Part shown: positions 1 through 10,791 of the stretch, piece after piece | Layout: the number at the start of each line of letters is the position of its first letter | Numbering within the stretch: position 1 is the first letter of the stretch | Source: Eucommia ulmoides | Taxonomy: Eukaryota > Streptophyta > Magnoliopsida > Garryales > Eucommiaceae | DNA length: 64,000 bases | Reading direction: 5' to 3' | NCBI GenBank assembly: GCA_016647705.1 | Contig: CM028327.1 | Location: 6,519,726 to 6,583,725, forward strand | Made by a program: the position numbers and the translations under genes | Notes under the pieces: generated by a model | Database searches by the model: none | What the model was told of the DNA's origin: nothing | The model's input: the letters and a program-made list of their open reading frames with translations, nothing else

Positions 1-354
1 AAAACACTCGGACTAAATTAATTGGATTTAATTGGACGAAAGATACCGTTTTCAGATGAGTGTCTTGGGGCGCCTAACACCTTCCCCGAGAGTAACTGAC
101 TCCCGAGTCTTTAAATGAATCTTTGGTTTGACCGTATTTTTTGGAGTCAATTTTTTACTTAGGCCTTTTAAATTATTTTCAAAAAATTCGGTGACCTAGC
201 ACACCATTTAAACCTAATGCTAGGTGGGGACTCCTTATTTTTTAAAATAGCCTAAGTATATTTTTTGAGAAAATCGACGCATTAAAAAAACCCTCTCCTT
301 AAGTTAGTTTATTATTTATTATTCTTTTCCTTTTTGGAAAATCGGAGCGCGTCA
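1..354 (+). repeat. 5' LTR, 3' part
   Basis: Ends in GCGCGTCA at 354. The last 98 bases match 7014-7111 at the same length with few substitutions. The start lies outside the window. The GGGCGCCTAACACCTTCCCCGAGAG-like stretch around 69-93 resembles plant Ogre/Tat LTRs (from memory). Confidence 0.6.
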
Positions 355-356
355 GC

Positions 357-375
357 TAGCGACTCCATTAGGGAC
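357..375 (+). other. Primer-binding site, tRNA-Arg type
   Basis: TAGCGACTCCATTAGGGAC lies two bases inside the 5' LTR end. It resembles the TGGCGACTCC-type primer site of Ogre/Tat elements, with a few C-to-T-like changes expected in an old copy. Confidence 0.5.
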
Positions 376-959
376 AATTAGAGAGTCGAGCCTAATATGT
401 CCAAATAAGTCCAAGTATTCCATGTCTAAATGTTATATTTTATTCTGTTATCTTCTCCTTCTATTTTGTAAATGATTTGTGATGTTTGTTTCCTTTCTTC
501 TTTTTGTTATTTCCTCTCGGGCTCTTATCTTGTTGTAAATCCTCCAACACAAATACGGTGGTCTTGTATCCATATTATCCTTACAGGATTTTATGAATAC
601 AAGACGTTGAAGGGGATTTTATACTTGACGAATTGATGACGCCTTAGGAAATCTTAAAAACCAAACGAGTTCAAAATTTCCAATACCGATTAAGTAACGA
701 AAGAATTTTTATAAATCTTTATCTGTTTTGATCGGTTATTATCGGAATTGAGAACTTTGACCTCGAATGGATTTTAAGACTACCTAAGACCCACGTGGAC
801 TAATAAATGGGATTTGTTTTAAGAACAGAGTAGGACGAGACGGAAAAATTTGTCCCAAAAGAATAATTCTGGTTCCCCCCATCCGAGGTTCGATCTTTAC
901 TTGCAGCCGGGCCTAGACTCTCTATAGGATGACATCAGAAAACAATCCCAAATCTTTTC

Positions 960-1380
960 GTACAGCCCAGATGGATCGGATGTAGGAAATCATTGACATA
1001 CTAAGGGAAATTATTAACGAACTTAGCTAACCTTAGGAGTTGCCTATTCCTCCGTCCAGTGGAACTCCTGTGACTGAATCACCAAATGGAAACCCTCCAA
1101 GTGTCGGGATGGAGAACTCAGTGTCAAATTCGAACCACGCCGGCTCGAACCTTGGGTAACCGGTCTACTACGGACCCCAGATAGGTCCTCAGCCCTTTGC
1201 CTATGAAGCGCTGACATAACCTAGCCAGGGACATATCTATCAGGCCTTACTAGAAGGCTCGACCCCTACCGCACCACAAATCCTCATTCATCCGAAGAAG
1301 GTTGTTGTTCCACCGAATGATCCAAATGGTAACCAATCAGACCCGACCACTGAAACCAAAAATAGAGACAAAGATGGACC
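960..1380 (+). pseudogene. gag fragment, N-terminal part
   Basis: One frame reads a Pro/Asn/Gly-rich polypeptide with several stops, for example RTAQMDRM early and a PPNDPNGNQSDPTTET stretch near the end. This composition is usual for the N-terminal linker of plant Ty3/gypsy gag. The frame is cut by the solo LTR inserted at 1386 and resumes at 4065 as a coiled-coil-like segment. No promoter or intact start is visible. Confidence 0.45.
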
Positions 1381-2506
1381 CCCTCTGTAGGACCCCGACT
1401 TAGCAAATACGTCATTAATAATTTCATTCTAGAGCCGGAGAAAATTCAGGGTAGAATTGGATTAATTAAAATCCAAATTAAACCTTTAGGGGTCAATTTG
1501 AGATTGGCAAAAGATAAAAATTAGAATTTGGGCCTAACTAAGAACCTAAATAAAATTAAGGTATGGATAATGTAATTAGAAAAAAAAGAAAAAAAAAAAA
1601 AGAGATTAATATATATATATATATACACACATACGCATGTGCAGTAAATCATCCCCAAACACGATCGGAGGCTGAGATCATTCCCTACACACGATCAGAG
1701 AAACGGGACGGACGTGGCAGGGCAAGGATCGAGCTCACACCACATCTGCTATGTATATATATAGGTAAAGACACTGTACAAATTGACAAAAACCACAAAA
1801 AAGGAGAAAAAACAGAGCAGGGGAAGAGAGGCAGAAGATCGGTGGTGTCGTCGGTCGATGGAGAGTGATCGACGGCAGGGGATGTGGGTCTATGTGTAAG
1901 GGTATTCAAGGTGTGCGTGTGCGTGTCCAATTGATACGAATACGTGGGTACGTTGCTCCGGCCACGGGTGGGTCGCCGGAGTGGGTAGAGAGACAGAAAA
2001 GTCTGGATCGACGGTATAGGTTGTCCGTCGACAGGTGATCGTCGCTGGGTATTGGTCGGCTGTGTGGGTGGTGGTTGCTGATTGTTGTGGTGGGAGTGGG
2101 TATTCTAACCGGTGGTGGTGGTGCGTGTCTTGATCGTCGCTAGAGTGGAGAGAGGGAGAGGGCCTATCGTTGCCCTATTGTCAGTGGCGGTGGCGTCGTG
2201 CTTCTTCGGGTGAGTAGGTCTGTCGTGTGTGTGTGTTTCGAAGTGTGTTGTCAGGGGTCGCCGGATGTTCACCGGCGGTAAATTTAGAGAGAGAAAGTAG
2301 CGTGTGTGTGTGTGTTACTATGTGTGTCGAGTGGGTGTGCATGGGGGGGTGGACGTGGTGGTGTATGGGTTCGGTTGTCCGACGGTGCATGTGTCCGGTT
2401 GGTGGGACGGCGAGGCGTGTTCGACGGCGAGATCTTGTCGTCGACAGTGTGATGGAGAAAAGCAGGAAACAGTAACGCAAAACAGAAAAGGAAAAAAGGG
2501 AAGAAG

Positions 2507-2540
<34 letters not shown>

Positions 2541-2919
2541 AAATTTGCACGAACCACCCCAGCATAAATAAAAAATCCAATTTCACGGCCATTGGAAAAT
2601 CCGAGAAAGGTAGAATTTCGAACTTCCTTAATATATGTATTTAATTGTTTAAATTGAAATAGTGATAGGAAGTAGTGGGACCGTTCACATAAACAAATCT
2701 GATATAATAAACGGTAGCAGAATAACATTAGTTGAATAACAATATTTCATAATAAAATATGGGAAATAAAATATCATGGAAATTAGGGCTCGCATTTCAT
2801 GATTTGGGTATTATTTTATACATAACAATATTAATTTAGGCCCCGTCACTATTAGGTTCGCAGGTATCGGGGTACCGGTAGAGAATAGGTGGCTAAAGTC
2901 TTCGGAAGCGGATAATCAG

Positions 2920-3774
2920 GTGAGTGTACTGTCTTCTTGCCAAACTATTTTCTATGAATATACATGATGAAACATGTGATTATTTTAACTGTATGAATTT
3001 ATAAAACGATATGGATCAAGCAGGATTTAGGATGAGTGAGTACAAATGAATTTTCGGGAGATTACAATAGTTTTTGAAAGGAAATTAGGAATGATTTTCA
3101 ATGGATTCAGTAGTTTAAAAAGAGGGTGGAAAAATGGTTTTGGTGAAAATCAGATGTTTTTTTTAAAATAAAAGAAATATATGATTTTTGATTAAAAATC
3201 AGTTTTGGAAATAGAGAGGGATGGTTGAGATTTGCCGACATTGATTAGACGATAATATTGGTTTGTGAATTGATGATAATGTTATTAATTTGGCAATGCT
3301 ATGATATTTATCTGCTTTGGCAGAGTGATGTGATCCGCTTCGGCGGAGTGATGTTATCCGCTTCGGCGGAGTGATATTTATCTGCTTCGGCAAAGGGATG
3401 TTAGATGTTTATACTGTGCAGTAATTATCCGCTTTGGCGGAGTGATGGGTGTTCGTAGGAAGGCATATCCTACGGATGGTACGGTACCGTTGCAAACTCC
3501 CAATCGTGAGGTTAAAATGATCACTAGGGCTGGCTAGTGTGTGTGTGTTGGAGGTGTGTGATTGAGATGTGGTGTTTTACGTATATTGGTTGATTTGATA
3601 TTATTTACTTTGATGATTGGTATGATTTTACATTAGATGGATTTGGATGGAGCTTATCTATATCGCTTTATTTTCATTACTTATATACTTGTGCTTGATC
3701 CATACTAAATTGTGAAAATATTTAGAACGTATTAATATTTTAAAAATGTTTTACTAAGAAGGCAGTACACTCGC
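2920..3774. repeat. Symmetric inverted-repeat core of LTR copy A
   Basis: GTGAGTGTACTGTCTTCTT (2920-2938) can pair with AAGAAGGCAGTACACTCGC (3756-3774) over all 19 positions, with two G-U wobbles. Inside it, TATGGATCAAGCA (3010-3022) is the exact reverse complement of TGCTTGATCCATA (3692-3704). The hairpin array at 3309-3445 sits between the arms. The same arms occur at matching places in copies B and C. Confidence 0.75.
3309..3445. repeat. Array of five tetraloop hairpins
   Basis: Five irregularly spaced units contain a 5-bp stem and a 4-base loop: TCTGC-TTTG-GCAGA (3311-3324), TCCGC-TTCG-GCGGA (3334-3347 and 3357-3370), a partly broken one at 3381-3394, and TCCGC-TTTG-GCGGA (3428-3441). 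Most are followed by GTGAT. Between the first unit and the others a T-A pair is replaced by C-G within the stem, a compensatory change. A further hairpin, CGTAGGA/TCCTACG (3454-3474), and the palindrome ACGGTACCGT (3481-3490) follow at once. Confidence 0.75.
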
Positions 3775-4064
3775 AGGTACAACAGCTAGGAATCGGTCCC
3801 CTACTGGCACTAGGTAGAGCTATGTGATGGAGTCATATAGGCGATTGATAGAAGCTGTCAAAGGCGAACCTATAAAATGTTCATAGATAAATATTTTCAG
3901 TTTTTTTAAATTTCGGGACGGGCGTGTCCCCTATAATAGATGTTTGTATTATTAAATGTGTGTATAGTTTAATTCATTAGTTTATTTGTGAATCTTGGAG
4001 ATGTCCTGTTGTAGTCACGTCAGTTTCGGGATGACGAGTGTCCGGGACGGGATGTGACACCCTC

Positions 4065-5312
4065 CAGCTTGGGTTCGAAAAATAGAGAAATTAGAAAGAA
4101 CGGTAGAAGAACTAAAAAGGGAGAAGGGTCCAGGAAAGCGGCATACAAGGAGCTATCAGTACTACCCCAGGTGATGTATCTAGAAAACTTCGTAGTTTTG
4201 GAGTTCACGAAGTATGATGGTACTAGCTCCCCAGACTGACATGTCAGTATCTACAGGGAGGAGTTGGGAGTTCATGCTAGGAATGAAGACCTTTGCCTGA
4301 AGATGTTCCGCTGATGGTTGAAAGGACCGGCTCTCAGCTGCTACATGACCCTAGACCTAACGTAGATTAAAACGTTTGAAGATTTGGTAGAGGCCTTCTG
4401 TGAGCAGTATGTGTACAATAAGGATGCCGTGACGGACTGTAATACCTTTTACCAAATATTGAAGAAGAAAGATGAAAGCTTCCGGAGGTACACTATTCGC
4501 TGGAAGGAGGAGGCTGCTAAAGTCATCCCTAAGCTAAGCGAGGAGGCTCAGTTAGAGATATTCAAGTCAATCCAGATGTTGTCGTTCTATCGAGATCTTT
4601 CGAGAATAGCGATGACTTCTTTCGGCGATGTGATCAAGCAAGCCAAAGTGATAGGGGAATGAATAAAAAGCGGAAAGATTGAAGGGGTCTCGCCCGATCC
4701 GACAAAGAGGCCAGCTCTGCCAAAGAAAAGAAAAGACAAAGTAGCTGTCGTTGTTTCCCCCCAGCAAACCCTTCACCAAAATAACCCCCAAATTTTCTAT
4801 TCCCAAAACTACCCAAACCAAAACAACCAGTACCGCAACTATCTCCCGCAAAATTGTGAAAACCAATACTACCCCCCGAACCAGCCATATTCCCAAAGTT
4901 GTTCTTGCTATTACCAAAACGTACTTTCTCCTTACCAAAACCACACTCCCCAAGCCTACCAGACACCCTGTTACTATACATATCAGCCAAACCCGAACAC
5001 CCTGCCTCAAATTCCTAATCACACCCTAAAACCAAGAACCCAATATCACCCAAGCTATCCACCTCGCACTACTGGGGGTAACTTTTGGAACGATGACAAG
5101 GAACCACTAGACCTTCTGATTTCAATCATCGAGGAGTACCGAAATTGTTTGAAGCAGGGGATACTGACACCCTTTCCATCCTACGAACCTAAGTCTGGGA
5201 GTAAAGACGCTTATTCGAATGCTTTTTGTAAGTACCACCCGGGAACTAGAGGACATGTGACTGAGCAGTGCTTTAAGCTAAATGATAAGATCCGAGATTT
5301 CATACGGACATG
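4065..5312 (+). pseudogene. gag fragment, C-terminal part
   Basis: Continues the gag frame interrupted at 1385. A YDGTSSP motif near 4215, typical of Ty3/gypsy capsid, is followed by a capsid-like helical segment (4384-4660: FCEQYVYNKDA, FRRYTIRWKEEAAKV). Then comes a Gln/Asn/Tyr/Pro-rich linker, and finally a knuckle of the form CKYHPGTRGHVTEQCFKL near 5226-5281, a Cys-X2-His pattern common in Tat/Ogre gags. Several stops (for example near 4239, 4314 and 4662) and shifts show that it is dead. No protease follows. Confidence 0.65.
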
Positions 5313-7013
5313 AGCCATCATGCTTCCTAAAAAGCCTGAGACCGGTACGCCAAACTGTCAATAAAATTCGCTACTTGAGCATGCACCTTCAAAGAGTGGT
5401 GAAGTCAATCTTTACCAAAATTTTGGTGGAGATGGGAGTGAGTCATGTGCCCGAGCTCGAGTTGAAAAATCTAAAGGCTGCAAAAATGGGTTTTCTGGTT
5501 TACTTCCAATTTGCTATGTTTTTTTTTTTTTTTTTTTTTTTTTTATAAAATTAGATGTTTTTGTGTACTCAACTTTCCATCCCGTTGATCTTTTGGATGG
5601 AAAATGATTTGCTCTGTAATGACTTTTTACATTTCAATAATGCAATACTGTTTATCCAAAACTGTGGTCTAATGTTTGAATTTTACTCTTACAGGTACCC
5701 AAAATTACCTGCATATGTTGTATGTGATGTGATTGGGCAATGATGCGAGTATATGATTTCAATACAGAACTAGACCACGATCCAATGGGACTAGAAACAA
5801 AGAAAGATTTTGTTTAACCAAACGATGGTGAGATCCAAAAGGCCCCTAATCAAATCCGACAACAACTCCGGAGTACCGGGGATTCGAATGTCAATATTGG
5901 TATTCATTGTCCTGACGATGTTTTGATATATTATTGTAAGCTGGTTAAGCTATCTCTGGTGGTCCTTTAGTGATTGATAAAATTAGATGTAAATATCGTG
6001 GTTCGCCTGCTATTTGAGTTACCCAATGGAGAAAAAGGAACACAATCATCCCAGGCCAACGATCCCAATGAAGAAACTCTCAAATGTTACAAGAAGGTCT
6101 CAATTCGTAAAGAAAATCAAGTTCATTGATAAGCTCGACTGCCCCTGAACCATTGTAAATTCGATCATCTATTTAAAAAAATAAAAGAAAAAAAAAAGAA
6201 AAAGAAAAAGGAAAAAAAATATAAGAAAAAAGAAAAAAAATAAAAAAAGGGGGAAAATAAAAGAAAAAGAAAAACGAAAAACGAAAAGTGGGGTAAACGA
6301 GTAAAAAGCGCTACTGCAAATATGGAAGAGATTTGAAGAGGAAAGAAAGATGATAGATAGATTTGTTCAAGTTTTCCGCCTCGGTCCAAATTGGCTGGCA
6401 AACGACGTTTTTCAGAATCAGAACTTGATGGATTTGAATAGAATTAGAATTTGTGAAAAGAAACATTGGTCGTGGTCTGGAAATGTATTGGAATCATATT
6501 CATCTGCAATCCGACTCAAGATCTCACTGGAAAATCATATCGGACATTAAATGTACTTATTTCAGTAATTTTTTTGACATTTTACCCATTTTTTTGGACT
6601 AAATCAGTTTTGCAGGACTTGAGAAAATACAGAGTATGCAGGAGTATTAGAACCCCAAGCATCGAAGCGCCTAGAAATTTAAAAAGACAAGAATCTAGTC
6701 GAGCAAGTCAAGGAGACATTAATGAGGCATGTTGGACCCTTCCTTGAGTTGAAAAGAGAAATCTCAAAAATTTAAAAAGAAAAAAAAAAAAAAAAGTTTC
6801 ATCAAATCACCCCAAGACATGCCGTACCTTGAGTTGGAAAGTGAACCTTCTAAATTCAAATAGAAGAATCTCCTGATATTACTCCGATCCAAGCACGATC
6901 ACCGGAAGCGATTACGACCAAAAAGGGGGAACAAAATTGTGAGTCATCAAAGAAAATTCAGAAGTTCTAAATTAGCATCTAGGTATGCGTTTTGCCTTGA
7001 AATGGGCGTCAAA
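5313..7013 (+). other. Non-coding internal and 3' region of the gag-only element
   Basis: No pol domain can be read in any frame. It contains a T-run (5520-5543), a purine-rich A/G stretch (6170-6290) and an A-run (6780-6795). The short open frames here lack recognisable motifs. Confidence 0.5.
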
Positions 7014-7111
7014 TATATTTTTTGAGAAAATCGGCACTTTAAAAAATCTCTCTCCTTAAGCTTATTTATTATTTATTATTCTTTTCTTTTTTGAAAAATT
7101 GGGACGCGTCA
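7014..7111 (+). repeat. 3' LTR remnant
   Basis: Ninety-eight bases collinear with 257-354, ending GACGCGTCA. The upstream part of the LTR is missing, so this end was deleted or replaced. Confidence 0.6.
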
Positions 7112-7256
7112 CCCTCTGTAATTAGGCTTACATTAAGGGGTAAAGTGAAACAAAGTCAAATTACACGGAGTAAAGTGGTGATAAAAATATCATAAGAGAT
7201 AAAGTGCAAAATGACTTAATTATAAGGGGATAAAGTATAATTAACCCTATATTATT
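7112..7256. repeat. Partial MITE, TTAATTACACTTT family (M3)
   Basis: The block with GGGGTAAAGTG, GTGGTGATAAAAATA and GATAAAGTATAATTAACCC matches the right half of the full copy at 29001-29264. It directly abuts the 3' LTR remnant. Confidence 0.5.
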
Positions 7257-7493
7257 TTATGTTAGGGTTTGCACGGGCGTAGGGCTTTTGATTTTGGGTT
7301 AATGCGGATTCTTTGGAAAGCATATAAATATTAAAAACATTATTGACTTGCTCATCATTGTCCTCTTTGTTTTCATCTATATTCTATAAACACTTGAATC
7401 ATGATTCTTATTTCTTTGATAAAAAGTCTAAAGTCCTTCTTGAAATGACTGTCCTCTTCTTGAAATGACTCTCCTCTCTCTAAAAAGTCCTTG

Positions 7494-7537
<44 letters not shown>

Positions 7538-8404
7538 AGTTATATGTGGAAATTAAAATTTAATTACATAGTTATTGAGATGAGAATATGTGTAACATAG
7601 TTGAGAATAAAAAAAAATATTTTCCTTTTCTTTTTTACAAATGAAAAACAAAAAGTTTTGATACTACCGAAAGCAATACTATATTAAAATTTATCAGTGT
7701 CGACTTGTTGCGGTGAGAATATATATATATATATATATATATGAATAAACTTTTGATTTTTTTTTACCCTATAATATTTTTATAAAAAAAATTAAAATTT
7801 ACATAAACTCCTATAATTTATAAAAAAAATCCCGGTAAACTCTCCAAAGTATTTTTAACCCTTCAATAAATTTTCTAGATTCGGATCAGAATGGAGCGTG
7901 TAAATTATTATCTAATCAAGGGTCTAATTAAATTAAATATTTGATGGCCTAAAGGATTTTTTTTTTCCTTTTGCTTTATGTGCACGCCCAAAGATTTAAT
8001 AATTCAATTCGTACAATATATTTAAAATTCTACCCCCCAAAAAAATTAAGCTATCGGTTTGACCGGACGATTAGACAATTTGATTATTATTATTATTATT
8101 ATTATTTAATAATTAAGATTAAAGTTATTCGACAAGTTGAGGGTTCAAAGATAATGTTATTATTTTGTTTCCTAATGATTGCTTAAAGACATATTAAGGG
8201 TGGATAGATTAGATGCTTAGTGCAAAATCCAACTTTCTAAACAAAAAGTCTAAGTGATATTATGACTTGTGCCACCTGGGATTCTCTCTCACTCTCTCTT
8301 TCTTTTTGTGGCCTGCAATTAACTAATTAAAAAGGATTAATTTTACTTTGTGCCCCCTAACTTTTGGTCCTTATTTTTTTTCTTTTAACATTGCTTCCTC
8401 GCAC
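7257..8404. other. AT-rich spacer with microsatellites
   Basis: No gene is seen. Holds a (CT)n run (7497-7536), an (AT)n run (7721-7742) and a (TTA)n run (8085-8107). Confidence 0.6.
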
Positions 8405-8563
8405 TAGGGGTGCGCAGAAACCTGCTTGACCCGTCAAACCGACCTCAACCGGTCCTAAATGACCCGAACTGAAAAAACACAAATATAGACAAAACTGGCC
8501 ATGACCCGAAAACTTCGATTCGGTTTTATTTTCCAGGACCAACCCGACCTAAGTGCTGCCCTA
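8405..8563. mobile_element. hAT-type MITE (159 bp)
   Basis: Starts TAGGGGTGCGCAG and ends AAGTGCTGCCCTA, imperfect terminal inverted repeats of the hAT kind. It is flanked by 8-bp direct repeats CCTCGCAC (8397-8404) and CCTCACAC (8564-8571), with one mismatch. No coding capacity. Confidence 0.65.
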
Positions 8564-9554
8564 CCTCACACAATGAAATAGAGGCAGTGAAGGAGCCACG
8601 TTAGGCTGAGGAGGACTCAAGCCCGCTCTCAATTTTTAATTTTTTTTATTAGTTTTGCTTATATTTTTATTAAAATTCAATTAAAACTTAATTCTTTACA
8701 TAAATCCCTTATTTATACAAAAATCTAATAAAGATTTAATCTTTTTAGCCGCCCTCCTAAATAAATTGTATAGATCCGATGTTGTTGAGAGGTAAATAGT
8801 TGAACAAAGAAAGCTAAATTTCAATTTGTACCTTTGAAATTTGGAGGCAAATTGCCGAGTAAAGTACACTTCCACTAAAATTTCACGGGTGTAAACTTTT
8901 ATTTTATTTTTATTTCGTTATTTGTCTCTCATGTGCAAGTTGGGCAATTTAATAAAATCGGTTACGCAAACAAAATAGTAGAGAATAATTTGTAAAAAGA
9001 ATGGGGATAAAAGTGCAAATCTACCCAATATTCAGGGATGCAAAATGTCATTTAGCCAATTAATAAAAAATGGACAAGCACTCACTTTCATGTTGTCTTT
9101 GCATTTTTTATTGAGTTATCCTACCTACACAAGGCCACCTAGTTTTGTTTCATTGGTGTTTATTTTTTAAGTAAAATCCAGAGCCCACCAAAATTCTCAA
9201 TGAATCTTAAAAAAATATTTAATTTCTTTTTTTTTTTTTAATAAAAAAATGATTGCTTAAGTTTGATGGATAAATTTTAATGGCATCCTTGTTATTTAAA
9301 AATCTATACTGATAATTTTTTTTTATTTTAATAATATTAGCAATCTCCCGCTCCTCCGTCATTTTAAAACCCCAATAAGGATACCCTAAGAGTATGTTGG
9401 AATTTTAGCGAATTATTTTATTTGATTTACCCTTCTATTGTTCAATACCTTCAAAAAAAAAATAAAACATAAACATGACTACAAATTCACGCAACAATGA
9501 GAGATTCCCCACCCCTTTTATATCGAAAATTATTTAGTAATTTTTTTCATAAAC

Positions 9555-9605
<51 letters not shown>

Positions 9606-10010
9606 CTTATAAAATCTAATACTTTTTTGTACTCCAAATTTATTTTTTTTAGAAACAATACAAATGTGGTATTTTGTTCACAATGAACATAAATTTTGAA
9701 ATAAAAAATAACAAAAATAAAATCAAGAAATTTTGGGGCATAACGCACAAAATTTCTAAATTTTAAAATGCTTTAACTTAATCCAACAACTATTTCTTTC
9801 TATATCTCTCTCTCTTTTTTTTCTTTTTTTTTTTTGTAAAAATTTATTGCATCAAATAATTACAAAAACAAATTACCAAAAGGGGGGATGAATGAAAAAA
9901 TAAGAAATTCTAAGATTAAACATGTAAGAAAATACATAGATATTAATATGTGCAAATTTATAATTCCTATAATTAGATAATTGTAGTTGATAAATTATTT
10001 TTAATAATAT
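8564..10010. other. AT-rich spacer
   Basis: No gene is seen. It includes a segment at about 8820-9060 with low-level similarity to the local MITEs and a long (TA)n run (9559-9603). Confidence 0.55.
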
Positions 10011-10440
10011 AATGCCAAGGTTAAAACAATAATTTTACTTTCAAACCTATCTATTGACAATGTCCTTGATAATTTCAAATTGCGAGGGGTTGTTCTTGTA
10101 AGTTTTTCAAATGACAAGAAGTGTGTCCGAATTTTAACCCAAGTTCGATTATTTACAATTTTAACCCTAAACTTTGAGGCAATTGCAAATAAGTATAGTA
10201 TTAAGCAAAATATATTACTTGCTTTTTAATAAAGATAATGCCAAGGTCAAAATTATAATCTTACTTTCAAAACTATTTACTAACAACGTCATTGATATTG
10301 TCAAATTGATCAAAAGGGTTATCCTTGTAGGTTTTCCAAATGACAAGATATGTGTCGTGTCTTAACTTTACCCCAAGTTTGGTTATTTACAATTTCAATC
10401 TTTGAAGTAATCACAAATAGGTATATAATTAATGCTACAC
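10011..10440. repeat. Tandem duplication, about 226-bp unit
   Basis: Two diverged copies start at AATGCCAAGG (10011 and 10237). Shared blocks include TTTTACTTTCAAA/TCTTACTTTCAAA, TTCAAATGACAAGA/TCCAAATGACAAGA and TTTACAATTT. Neither copy is coding. Confidence 0.65.
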
Positions 10441-10476
10441 AATAGAAAAACGAGTACAAATCTAACTGGAAAAAAT

Positions 10477-10791
10477 GAGGTTTCTGAAATTTGCACCCTT
10501 GAAATTTCAAAAAAAAATCACTTTAGTCTCTCGGCTTTCAATTTGAACACGTTAAACCCTGAAATATCTAAATTGTATCAAATCAGTCTAATTAGGTAAC
10601 TCAATCATTTTTTATGACGAAAATCAGTCATATGTTAGACACGAAATCACCCACGTAGGTGAATTTCGTCATAAGGATGACGGAATGACTGATTTGACAC
10701 GATTTTGATACTTCAAGGTTTAATGTGTTTCAATTGAAAGGATAGCAGCTAAAGTGTGATTTTTCTTAACCTTCCGGAGTGCAAAAAGCTC
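10477..10791. mobile_element. Palindromic Mutator-type MITE (M1)
   Basis: The left end GAGGTTTCTGAAATTTGCACCC and the right end GGAGTGCAAAAAGCTC form imperfect inverted repeats, and the two halves mirror each other about the CACCCACGTAGGTG centre. It is a relative of 14786-15069. No clear target duplication can be read. Confidence 0.6.

Larger units (their letters stand above)
1386..4059 (-). mobile_element. Solo LTR copy A (2.67 kb) with hairpin core
   Basis: Begins TGTAGGACCCC and ends GATGTGACA, so it has TG...CA ends whichever way it is read. It is flanked by a perfect 5-bp duplication CCCTC (1381-1385 and 4060-4064), the mark of LTR-element integration. No internal coding region accompanies it, so it is a solo LTR. 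Read on the minus strand it starts TGTCACATCCC, a common start of long plant Ty3/gypsy LTRs, which is why the minus strand is given; the orientation is inferred. Inside are a GC-rich CGG-repeat-like block (1900-2450), a poly(A) tract (2507-2537), a symmetric inverted-repeat core (2920-3774) and a hairpin array. Copies B (50788-53388) and C (61766-63602) are relatives. Confidence 0.8.
1..7111 (+). mobile_element. Gag-only Ty3/gypsy retrotransposon, Ogre/Tat-like
   Basis: The left end runs off the window. The 98 bases at 257-354 recur at 7014-7111, both ending in GCGTCA, so they are the 3' parts of the two LTRs. Just inside the left copy is a TAGCGACTCCATTAGGGAC tract (357-375), close to the tRNA-Arg-type primer site used by Ogre/Tat elements (family knowledge). 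The internal region carries a decayed gag and no recognisable protease, reverse transcriptase, RNase H or integrase. It is therefore a non-autonomous or internally deleted copy. The 3' LTR is shortened, because similarity to the 5' LTR stops at 7014. A 2.67-kb solo LTR (1386-4059) has inserted into its gag. Confidence 0.65.

Noticed and set aside
2181-2728. Overlapping open frames on both strands in the GC-rich part of LTR copy A
   Set aside because: Low-complexity GT/CG-rich LTR sequence; the peptides are His/Thr/Arg- or Phe-rich with no domain, and equivalent frames in copies B and C do not conserve a protein.
3309-3445. CRISPR-like look of evenly repeated hairpins
   Set aside because: Units are 20-50 bp with no unique spacers, in a plant LTR; no cas genes and not a prokaryote.
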